Assembly: GCA_902373515.1 (NCBI GenBank)
Contig: CABKML010000032.1
Location: 1-12,500, forward strand
Length of the DNA: 12,500 nucleotides
Source of the DNA: an uncultured Eubacteriales bacterium
GTDB lineage: Bacteria > Bacillota > Clostridia > Saccharofermentanales > Fastidiosipilaceae
Direction: 5' to 3'
Part shown: piece after piece, positions 7,336 through 12,500 of the stretch
Position numbering within the stretch: position 1 is the stretch's first letter
Layout of the letters: the number at the start of each line of letters is the position of its first letter
Made by a program: the position numbers and the translations under genes
Notes under the pieces: generated by a model
Told to the model about the DNA's origin: nothing
The model's database searches: none
What the model saw: the letters and a program-made list of their open reading frames with translations, nothing else

Positions 7336-7365
7336 ATACTAATTTATAAGTTCAAGTGCTGTCAA
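7336..7365 (-). promoter_or_regulatory. Promoter for response regulator, kinase and HAD phosphatase
   Basis: A perfect -35 TTGACA (7360-7365), an 18-base spacer and a -10 TAGTAT (7336-7341), read on the minus strand in the 139-base gap after the Vex3-like gene. The predicted start is near 7329. No convincing terminator follows the Vex3-like gene, so read-through from the transporter operon may add to this promoter. Confidence 0.6.
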
Positions 7366-7401
7366 CTGCCATAACTGCTGCAGCGGGGCAGCGGCGAGCT
7401 T

Positions 7402-8775
7402 TTACAGAACATCGCTCAATAGTTCTTTCGGACTCTTGTGCAGGATGAAATAACTTGCCAGCAGCAAAGAAATGACAATCACGACAATGCTGCCGATAAG
7501 TACCGGCACAACATCCTGCGCGCCGATATTTAAAGTTAAAGTTTGCAGAGTTTGATTGAAGCTGTCGCTTTCAGCTCCACCGCCCAAATTGCCGGCGGCC
7601 GCCGCCTGTAATAACTGTCTTTGGATACCGCGATTAACCTGCTGCAGAATAAATTTCTGCATATTGTCGCCGATACTCCACGCCACAGCGTAAGCTGCCG
7701 GAAGTGCGAAAGTCGCCAACAATAAAAGTTCCATGAAAAATTGGCCGACTATCTGCAATTTATTCATACCCAACGCCAATTTAATTGCCGCTTCCCGTTT
7801 CCGTGCCTGTAAGAAAATCAGCAGACAGAGGGAAAGAATAATCATCGCCAGACTGATACTCAAGATGCCCATATTACGGGAAATTTTATTAACGCCATTA
7901 ATAGAGGCCTGCAGCGCCGGGAAATTATCGGCACTCTTCAAAAGTTTATAAGCCCGCCAGTCGATGGATAATTTCTGCAAATTGCTGAATACCTTATCCA
8001 AATCTTCTTCGCCGCGCACAAAAAAGGTGGCGTCCTGATATAAGGCGTTTTCCGGGGTGTAACCGTACATAGCCGCAGCTGTTGTTAAATCCGTAATTAT
8101 CTCATTGGCATAATAATTGGCGGCAAAAGTGACCGCACGCTTATTTTTTCCGCTGAAAAAGCCCTTGATTGTGACTTCGACTGTTTCTTCAGCCTTTTTT
8201 TCATTATCCGCATCATAAATGTTGGAACGCAACTTGAATTTATCACCGATTTTCCAGTTGTTTTTCTTAGCCAACTCTTCATGCACCAATACCTGATGCT
8301 TATCTGTCGGTTTAAGATGTTCGCCGGCTGTTAAAGCATAAGTTTTACCGACAAATTTCGTCTCTTTCTCCGAATCACCTACCCCGGTAACCATCAAAGC
8401 CTTTTCAAAATGTTCCTTCGTTTCTAAAGCTCGACCGCTTACCGGGTCAATATCAATGATTTCATTGTCGACCAGATCGCCGACGGCATTAATGCGCTTG
8501 GTTGAAGAAGCAACATATTCCGATTGTTCAATCTTGCTGATATCCTCACCTTTTATGTTGCCGGCACCTCTGGTCGTTCCCTGATTATAATAGCGATTAA
8601 TTTGCAGCGAAAAACTGTTGGTAATGTTCTTAAAGTTGTTTCTGCCGGCAGCCTTAACGGCGCTGCGTAACGATAAACTCAGCAGGCTCAAGGTCGCCAT
8701 AACCATAATAATAAGAGCAAGCAATAAAGACTTGAATTTTTGTCTTGTAACGTAAGCAAAGGCATTTTTCCACAT
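7402..8775 (-). CDS. vex3: ABC transporter permease, Vex3-like (FtsX/MacB fold)
   Basis: 457 aa, close to the length I recall for pneumococcal Vex3. Topology: TM1 about 15-36, a large extracytoplasmic domain about 40-298, then TM2 about 302-323, TM3 about 345-366 and TM4 about 424-444 before a basic tail ending PKELLSDVL. This is the four-helix MacB/FtsX type with the substrate-facing domain between helices 1 and 2. Segments I associate with Vex3 are conspicuous, including RGAGNIKGEDI, NIYDADNEK and NLGGGAE. It should pair with the Vex1-like permease around the shared ATPase. Pneumococcal Vex was linked to vancomycin tolerance and the peptide Pep27, a role later disputed, so the substrate here is open. 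ATG 8775 has AAAGGAG six bases upstream, overlapping the ATPase stop. Confidence 0.88.
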   Translation of the reverse strand: MWKNAFAYVTRQKFKSLLLALIIMVMATLSLLSLSLRSAVKAAGRNNFKNITNSFSLQINRYYNQGTTRGAGNIKGEDISKIEQSEYVASSTKRINAVGDLVDNEIIDIDPVSGRALETKEHFEKALMVTGVGDSEKETKFVGKTYALTAGEHLKPTDKHQVLVHEELAKKNNWKIGDKFKLRSNIYDADNEKKAEETVEVTIKGFFSGKNKRAVTFAANYYANEIITDLTTAAAMYGYTPENALYQDATFFVRGEEDLDKVFSNLQKLSIDWRAYKLLKSADNFPALQASINGVNKISRNMGILSISLAMIILSLCLLIFLQARKREAAIKLALGMNKLQIVGQFFMELLLLATFALPAAYAVAWSIGDNMQKFILQQVNRGIQRQLLQAAAAGNLGGGAESDSFNQTLQTLTLNIGAQDVVPVLIGSIVVIVISLLLASYFILHKSPKELLSDVL

Positions 8776-8786
8776 AAGCTTCTCCT

Positions 8787-9431
8787 TTAACGACTTTTAT
8801 TGCTCAAATGCAAAGTATGATTTTTCAATTCCCAAATTTCATCCGCCGAAGCTGCCACTTCTTTACTGTGCGTAACCACAATCACGCATTTCCCGTGTTT
8901 GTCGACCGCTTCCCGCAAGATGGCGATAATGTCGGCGGCAGTCTTGGGGTCAAGATTACCTGTCGGTTCGTCAGCCAGAATAATCGGCGCTTCTGCCGCC
9001 AAAGCCCGGGCGATTGCCACTCTTTGCTGTTGACCGCCGGATAATTGCAGAACATTGCGGGTAATTTGCCCTTCATTCAAGCCTAAGCTCAGAAGCAAAT
9101 TGGCCGATGCCTTTTTATTCACCAATCGGACGTTCTCCAACGGCGTCAAATAATCAATCAAATTATAATTTTGGAAAATCAGACAAACCTGTTTTTTACG
9201 ATGCTTGGCATAACCGTCCAAACTGATATCCCGTTCATCAAATTTAATTTGCCCTTCATTCGGGCTGTCCAAACCGGCCATAAGTGACAGGAGAGTCGAT
9301 TTACCTCCGCCTGATTGCCCGACAATGGCATAAAACTTTCCCGCCTCGAAGCGACTGTTGACTTTTTGCAAAACCTGTTCTTTGCTGCCGCGATAACTGT
9401 AAGCGACATTTTCCAAACTCAATACACTCAT
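8787..9431 (-). CDS. vex2: ABC transporter ATPase, Vex2-like (MacB/LolD type)
   Basis: 214 aa single nucleotide-binding domain, complete: Walker A GQSGGGKST at 38-46, Q-loop Gln87 (LIFQNYNL), signature LSGGQQQR at 130-137, Walker B IILADEP at 150-156 with catalytic Glu155, D-loop NLDP and H-loop His188. The QNYNLI and SGGQQQRVAIARAL segments are those of the MacB/LolD/BceA group, whose permeases are FtsX-like and act mechanically on the outer face of the membrane rather than by alternating access. It lies between the two permease genes with gaps of 13 and 11 bases, so the three are one transcription unit and should form one complex. ATG 9431 has GAGGAG six bases upstream. The family call is firm; the vex2 name follows from gene order and the Vex3-like partner. 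Confidence 0.92.
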   Translation of the reverse strand: MSVLSLENVAYSYRGSKEQVLQKVNSRFEAGKFYAIVGQSGGGKSTLLSLMAGLDSPNEGQIKFDERDISLDGYAKHRKKQVCLIFQNYNLIDYLTPLENVRLVNKKASANLLLSLGLNEGQITRNVLQLSGGQQQRVAIARALAAEAPIILADEPTGNLDPKTAADIIAILREAVDKHGKCVIVVTHSKEVAASADEIWELKNHTLHLSNKSR

Positions 9432-9444
9432 ATTTCACTCCTCA

Positions 9445-10776
9445 TTAACTCATTTTTGCTAATATTTCTCTCGGTTTTCTCCGTAAAAAGATGCCCGCCC
9501 CGATAATTACGGCGCTAATAATGATGCCGACCAGCAAACTGTAAGAAGCAAGCAGCGTCATAGGCTCGGGCCAACTGCCGACGGCAAAAGTCCACGCTCC
9601 GCCCGTGTCTGCCCGACTCATAAGACCGGCTGCCAGTTGTTTTTGCAACCAAGGTCCGCTAACTGCCGCCAACAAAATTGCCGGCAAGCTTAAATACAGC
9701 TGTTCCGTAATCAACTGCCGGATTATTCCTTTCCCGTCACGCCCGACGGCCAACAGTATGCCTATTTCTCTGATGCGATTGCGTAAGCACACTAAAAGGA
9801 TTAAAGCTGAAACACTTAAGGCGGCAATGATTACACCCAAGGTTAAAAGTCGAACCAACGTTTGTAAGGTCCTGAAAGAATCTTGCGTATCATTGGCCTG
9901 TTTTATGACCGGCAAAACTTGATAAGCGGCAGCATCCTCGAGGTAATTGGCGTAATTTCCCTGTAGTTGCCGCAGGAAATTTTTATCTTTGCTCCAAAAA
10001 TCAACCTGTTTTACAGCTTTAGCGCTTTCTGCCGGCTCTCCCCCGCCGTCCATGTTATAGGACGTAAAAACGGTATTCTCGCTCAAGTCCGACGAAAAGC
10101 CTTGAAAGTGTTCTTCTTTAACTCCGGCAAAAATGCCGACCAGGCGATACTTAACGGCAGCCTGCACCTCACCTTGCACCTTTCCCGGCGGCAAGTCGCT
10201 TTCTGCTTTTCCCTCCGAATTGGAAACGGTATTTTTTAATTTCCATTCGGACAAAGAAATAGTATCTCCGAGCTTCCACCCGTTCAGCTGTGCCAAAGAC
10301 TCATGCACCATGATCTCGTTTCTATCCCGACTTTGCAGATGTCGTCCGGCTGTTAACTTGAAACGGCCGCTTAAAAACTCGCTTCGGCGACTGCTGTCAT
10401 CGACGGCATATACACCCAACAACTTATTAACTTCCGCCTGATTATCCAATTGCACTGTCTGCTTGCCGGCAAAAACCTTGCCCGCACCTGTCGGCAACAT
10501 TGCCTGACTTACAGCCAGCCGATTAATCAGCTCCAAGTTGAAATTTCGGCGTAACTCATTTAATGTCGCCTCGGAAAAGCGCCGCCCGTCCTTACGACTC
10601 AAAGAAGCCGAAGCTTCCGTCACCTGTTCAATTTGCCGCAGCATTTCGCCGATTGTCCGATTAACGGTCAAACAAGTATAAATTGCTGCCAGCGCTATAC
10701 TTAACACGGCCAGCCACATACACGACTGCTGCTTGCGTCGCCAAATATATAAGGCTGCCTGTTGCCATATTTGCAT
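9445..10776 (-). CDS. vex1: ABC transporter permease, Vex1-like (FtsX/MacB fold)
   Basis: 443 aa. TM1 is about 19-38, followed by an extracytoplasmic domain of roughly 265 residues, then TM2 about 310-331, TM3 about 359-376 and TM4 about 407-430, ending in the basic LRRKPREILAKMS. The coupling-helix region RNRIREIGILLAVG after TM2 is typical of MacB/FtsX permeases and contacts the ATPase. The extracytoplasmic domain has the same general pattern as the downstream permease (for example GRHLQSRDRNEIMVHESLAQLNG beside that protein's GEHLKPTDKHQVLVHEELAKKN), so the two look like ancient paralogues. This one is the more divergent. ATG 10776 has GGAGG at 10785-10789 with an 8-base spacer. It is the first gene of the transporter operon, with promoter and regulator-type repeats just upstream. 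Confidence 0.87.
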   Translation of the reverse strand: MQIWQQAALYIWRRKQQSCMWLAVLSIALAAIYTCLTVNRTIGEMLRQIEQVTEASASLSRKDGRRFSEATLNELRRNFNLELINRLAVSQAMLPTGAGKVFAGKQTVQLDNQAEVNKLLGVYAVDDSSRRSEFLSGRFKLTAGRHLQSRDRNEIMVHESLAQLNGWKLGDTISLSEWKLKNTVSNSEGKAESDLPPGKVQGEVQAAVKYRLVGIFAGVKEEHFQGFSSDLSENTVFTSYNMDGGGEPAESAKAVKQVDFWSKDKNFLRQLQGNYANYLEDAAAYQVLPVIKQANDTQDSFRTLQTLVRLLTLGVIIAALSVSALILLVCLRNRIREIGILLAVGRDGKGIIRQLITEQLYLSLPAILLAAVSGPWLQKQLAAGLMSRADTGGAWTFAVGSWPEPMTLLASYSLLVGIIISAVIIGAGIFLRRKPREILAKMS

Positions 10777-10809
10777 GATTCAGTCCTCCAATTTCTTACC
10801 GGCAAAGCC

Positions 10810-10842
10810 AGTATATAACGGCGATATGAAACCTTGATGAAA
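10810..10842 (-). promoter_or_regulatory. vex1 promoter with OmpR-type direct repeat
   Basis: On the minus strand TTTCAT (10837-10842), five bases, TTTCAT (10826-10831), ten bases, then -10 TATACT (10810-10815). No -35 hexamer is recognisable at 16-18 bases. Instead the repeat occupies the -35 region. Half-sites 11 bases apart, ending about ten bases from the -10, are what activating OmpR/PhoB-family regulators use. Binding by the encoded response regulator is an inference. Confidence 0.45.
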
Positions 10843-10845
10843 AGC

Positions 10846-10887
10846 AAAAAAAATACCGGCATCTCCGTCAACAGAAGAAATGCCGGC
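10846..10887 (-). terminator. Intrinsic terminator between TetR gene and vex1
   Basis: The stem GCCGGCATTTC (10877-10887) pairs with GAGATGCCGGT (10855-10865) over 11 pairs including two wobbles, with an 11-base loop. It is followed on the minus strand by one A and eight T (10846-10853). It lies 65 bases after the TetR stop and 70 bases before vex1, so it should separate the two transcripts or act as an attenuator if read-through is regulated. Confidence 0.88.
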
Positions 10888-10952
10888 AAATAAAAGCGCC
10901 CCACGCACGCCTGCAGCTACTTGAGTAAATCCGCACCTGCAAGACTGATACG

Positions 10953-11522
10953 TCAAATACGATCTATACCATTCAAAATAAAGTGCACCGTCTCATTGTA
11001 ATGCTTTAAGAATATATCTCTCGACCACCCTTCCAAATAAAGCCGTTGAATTAAAGAGTGAAATACTGCCCCGATAAATTGCAGACGTTCATTCGTATAA
11101 ATCAGCATCAACTGCTGCTCGGGGTTCTGCTTGCCCATATACTCCCGCCAGCGCATCTCCAACTGCAAGCTCCAATATAAATAACGATTGCGGAATAAAT
11201 CGTAATTATTGGCAGAATAAAGCTCCGCCACCAAGAAATCACCGTAATCATACATTGCCGCCTGTAAATCGACATGCCCGAGTTTGCAGAATTTCAGGAA
11301 ATTCAAATGAATATTATGGAAGCGCCTTAATAAAATATAGAAATAACTCTCTTCCAGGCTGTCGAAATACTGATAAAAGCTGCCCCTCGACAAGCCTACC
11401 AACTCAACAACATCCTTGACCGTCGCCTGCTCCAGCGTGTGCTTTTGAAACTCCTGCTCCAAAGCGCTGATGATTTTTTCCCGCTTGATATTGCTCAAAT
11501 TAAAAAAAGTTTGTTTCGGCAC
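10953..11522 (-). CDS. TetR/AcrR-family transcriptional regulator
   Basis: 189 aa, normal length. The N-terminal helix-turn-helix domain covers about 12-58 with the classic segment VKDVVELVGLSRGSFYQYF at 35-53. The preceding KREKIISALEQEFQKHTLEQA helix matches the common TetR opening. The remaining 130 residues are helical and would form the ligand-binding and dimer region, rich in aromatic residues (FYILLRRFHNIHLNFLKF). Start is GTG at 11522 with AAGGAG eight bases upstream. No ATG fits that ribosome site. The 70 bases upstream are AT-rich and no convincing promoter or palindromic operator could be picked out. Its target may be the vex operon directly downstream, but the terminator between them means it is not simply co-transcribed. 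The ligand is unknown. Confidence 0.92.
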   Translation of the reverse strand: MPKQTFFNLSNIKREKIISALEQEFQKHTLEQATVKDVVELVGLSRGSFYQYFDSLEESYFYILLRRFHNIHLNFLKFCKLGHVDLQAAMYDYGDFLVAELYSANNYDLFRNRYLYWSLQLEMRWREYMGKQNPEQQLMLIYTNERLQFIGAVFHSLIQRLYLEGWSRDIFLKHYNETVHFILNGIDRI

Positions 11523-11592
11523 AAAATCCGCTCCTTTTCTTATCTTGATGTATTCACAATATTATTTTATAACAAAATTTCGATTTTTTCGG

Positions 11593-12015
11593 CTAATTCG
11601 GCGCTTTTCGCTGCAAATAGCGCTCCGCCAGCTGTAAAACGGCTCTGATCCCCGAAAATTCCAGGCGCTTGTAAGCCGCATTATAAGGCAGCAACTCAAT
11701 TTGGCTGATTTCCGCCGCCTGCGGTACCAATTTCTGCTGACTGTATTCCGCTAAAAAATAGACTACCTGTTTTTTTATGTTGTTGTTATGCGGCAGCAGA
11801 TATTCATCGACATAGCGAAATCCTTTGATGAATTCAGGTTCCAGACCTGTTTCTTCTTTGATTTCTCTGCTTGCTGTCATCAATTCCGTTTCTTCTCCCT
11901 CGACATGGCCCTTGGGGAAACCGTGGTGGCCGTCAAGCTGGCGAACTATCACATAGTGGCGTTGACCGTTGATGAGCGTAAATACTACCGCTCCGCATGA
12001 TTTTTCCTCCAACAT
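11593..12015 (-). CDS. Nudix hydrolase, probable bis(5'-nucleosyl)-tetraphosphatase (Ap4A hydrolase) type
   Basis: 140 aa single-domain Nudix enzyme. The Nudix box is perfect: G36, E42 and REIKEETGL at 50-58 fit GX5EX7REUXEEXGU, with Glu54/Glu55 for Mg2+ binding. The opening SCGAVVF and the segment HHGFPKGHVEGEE are typical of the asymmetrical Ap4A hydrolase group, which cleaves Ap4A to ATP and AMP. Other nucleoside polyphosphates or capped RNA cannot be excluded. ATG 12015 has AGGGG upstream and an extended -10 promoter at 12046-12054. The gene ends 70 bases before the TetR gene with no clear terminator, so some co-transcription with TetR is possible. The family call is firm; the exact substrate is inferred. 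Confidence 0.9.
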   Translation of the reverse strand: MLEEKSCGAVVFTLINGQRHYVIVRQLDGHHGFPKGHVEGEETELMTASREIKEETGLEPEFIKGFRYVDEYLLPHNNNIKKQVVYFLAEYSQQKLVPQAAEISQIELLPYNAAYKRLEFSGIRAVLQLAERYLQRKAPN

Positions 12016-12045
12016 TTTTCTTTCCCCTCTCGTTCGATTTAATTG

Positions 12046-12054
12046 ATTATAGCA
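12046..12054 (-). promoter_or_regulatory. Extended -10 promoter of the Nudix gene
   Basis: TGC immediately before TATAAT on the minus strand (TATAAT at 12046-12051), giving the TGnTATAAT extended -10, about 30 bases from the start codon. There is no good -35 at 16-18 bases, which extended -10 promoters tolerate. Confidence 0.6.
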
Positions 12055-12071
12055 TAAGATAATTGGATTTT

Positions 12072-12093
12072 TGTAACAATTAATTACAATTGT
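12072..12093. repeat. Overlapping AT-rich dyads upstream of the Nudix promoter
   Basis: ACAATT-N6-AATTGT (12076-12093) overlaps TGTAA-N7-TTACA (12072-12088). Such overlapping dyads are operator-like. They sit about 20 bases upstream of the Nudix -10 and inside a weak plus-strand promoter-like pair (TTGTAA 12071-12076, 16 bases, TATTAT 12093-12098). Confidence 0.35.
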
Positions 12094-12123
12094 ATTATGC
12101 CGGTAACGGAGCGAATTTCAGAT

Positions 12124-12171
12124 TGCGGCTTGCGGCTTGCGGAGGCGGGCTTGCGGAGGCGGAGGCGGGCT
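12124..12171 (+). repeat. G-rich array of degenerate 7-base repeats
   Basis: Seven consecutive units: TGCGGCT, TGCGGCT, TGCGGAG, GCGGGCT, TGCGGAG, GCGGAG (one base short), GCGGGCT. All the GG runs are on the plus strand. Composition contrasts sharply with the AT-rich flanks. No long reading frame covers it: the plus frame starting at 12121 reaches a stop at 12208-12210. Confidence 0.75.
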
Positions 12172-12176
12172 GAGGT

Positions 12177-12270
12177 GGACTGCATGCCGGGGCCGGGTGA
12201 GCTGAGTTGAATCAGGCCGGGCCGGGGTGCTTGCCCGGATCGAAGCGGGACTGCATGCCGGGTCGAAGCG
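12177..12270 (+). repeat. Duplicated 15-base unit and 8-base unit
   Basis: GGACTGCATGCCGGG occurs at 12177-12191 and, identically, at 12248-12262. TCGAAGCG occurs at 12240-12247 and 12263-12270, flanking the second copy. Between the copies lie GGCCGGG-type runs and a CCGGG-GTGCTTG-CCCGG hairpin. This continues the G-rich patch and looks like a small mosaic repeat element. Confidence 0.7.
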
Positions 12271-12306
12271 TTAAATATGTAAATTCTGTAATATGGCGCG
12301 ATGTTT

Positions 12307-12334
12307 TTGGCAAAATTAGTCCTATTATTATAAT
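12307..12334 (+). promoter_or_regulatory. Plus-strand promoter facing the right edge
   Basis: TTGGCA (12307-12312), a 16-base spacer and a perfect TATAAT (12329-12334). It is followed by AGGAGG at 12367-12372, which has no ATG, GTG or TTG at a usable distance. It probably drives a gene to the right of the window, or is the remnant of a lost one. Confidence 0.55.
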
Positions 12335-12390
12335 TAATAGCTTATAATTTACTTATCGGATATTTTAGGAGGCAACCTTAAGCAATCAAA

Positions 12391-12405
12391 ACCATTGTTA
12401 ATGGT
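12391..12405. repeat. Small inverted repeat in the right-edge leader
   Basis: ACCATT-GTT-AATGGT is a perfect 6+6 dyad, extended by AATC/GATT across a 3-base bulge. It lies downstream of the outward promoter and AGGAGG, so it could be a leader hairpin or an operator. Confidence 0.4.
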
Positions 12406-12500
12406 GATTAAACACGTTAAAATATACTCACAGAGGATATTGCCGTGAACACATCTAATATCACTAATTACAAAAAATGATAATCGTCAGATTGTTATTT

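Larger units (their letters stand above)
12016..12500. other. 485-base stretch without a recognisable gene
   Basis: From the Nudix start rightwards I see, in order: the Nudix promoter, AT-rich dyads, a G-rich repeat patch (12124-12270), then AT-rich sequence with a plus-strand promoter (12307-12334), AGGAGG at 12367-12372, a hairpin at 12391-12405 and a second ribosome-type site (AGAGG at 12433-12437). The last precedes a GTG that opens only an 11-codon frame (12445-12480). Its TGA overlaps an ATG at 12477 that stays open to the edge (MIIVRLLF). A gene may begin at or beyond the edge, but I cannot identify it. Confidence 0.6.

Noticed and set aside
10701..10904. 67-codon minus-strand frame before vex1 with a hydrophobic N-terminus, considered as a Pep27-like or leader peptide
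   Set aside because: It starts at a GTG without a good ribosome site, its codons run through the terminator stem and T tract, and it ends out of frame inside vex1. It does not resemble Pep27.
12124..12270. CRISPR array or direct-repeat cluster
   Set aside because: Repeat units are 7 bases without spacers, and the 15-base unit occurs only twice. No cas gene is present.

Overview
The window looks like a chromosomal segment of a Bacillota (Firmicutes) bacterium, probably an anaerobic or fermentative clostridial-type lineage. The evidence is near-consensus AGGAGG ribosome sites in front of most genes, sigma-A-like promoters, a DUF438/hemerythrin/PAS protein of a kind common in clostridia, arginine deiminase, and an ABC-transporter plus two-component cluster laid out like the pneumococcal vex-vncRS locus. 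Base composition is moderate except for one G-rich patch near the right edge. The species cannot be named from sequence alone. There are no tRNA, rRNA, CRISPR or intact insertion-sequence features.

Layout, left to right. (i) 1-2744, all minus strand: a DUF438-hemerythrin-PAS protein with a DUF1858-like C-terminus, then a LOG-family nucleotide phosphoribohydrolase with its own promoter, then the start of a membrane-anchored Ala/Lys/Glu-rich protein that runs off the left edge. (ii) 2745-4302: a divergent promoter region and a single plus-strand gene, arginine deiminase (arcA), closed by a strong hairpin terminator. No other arc gene is in the window. (iii) 4412-11522, minus strand: a TetR-type regulator, a hairpin terminator, then Vex1-like permease, Vex2-like ATPase and Vex3-like permease. 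After a promoter and a leader hairpin come an OmpR-type response regulator, a sensor kinase and a Cof-type HAD phosphatase. (iv) 11593-12015: a Nudix hydrolase. (v) 12016-12500: 485 bases without a recognisable gene, holding promoter-like signals, AT-rich dyads, a G-rich array of 7-base repeats, a duplicated 15-base unit and an outward-facing promoter at the right edge.

How the genes may work together: the two FtsX/MacB-fold permeases and their ATPase should form one membrane complex. By analogy with Vex, BceAB and related systems it would handle a peptide, antibiotic or envelope-stress cue. The adjacent kinase/regulator pair probably senses the same cue. A direct repeat (TTTCAT, N5, TTTCAT) placed like an OmpR-family site just upstream of the vex1 -10 element suggests that the response regulator controls the transporter. 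The TetR protein is a second candidate regulator. No gene resembling the pneumococcal peptide Pep27 was found. The most unusual non-coding elements are the G-rich repeat patch, the vncR-like leader hairpin and the candidate response-regulator box.
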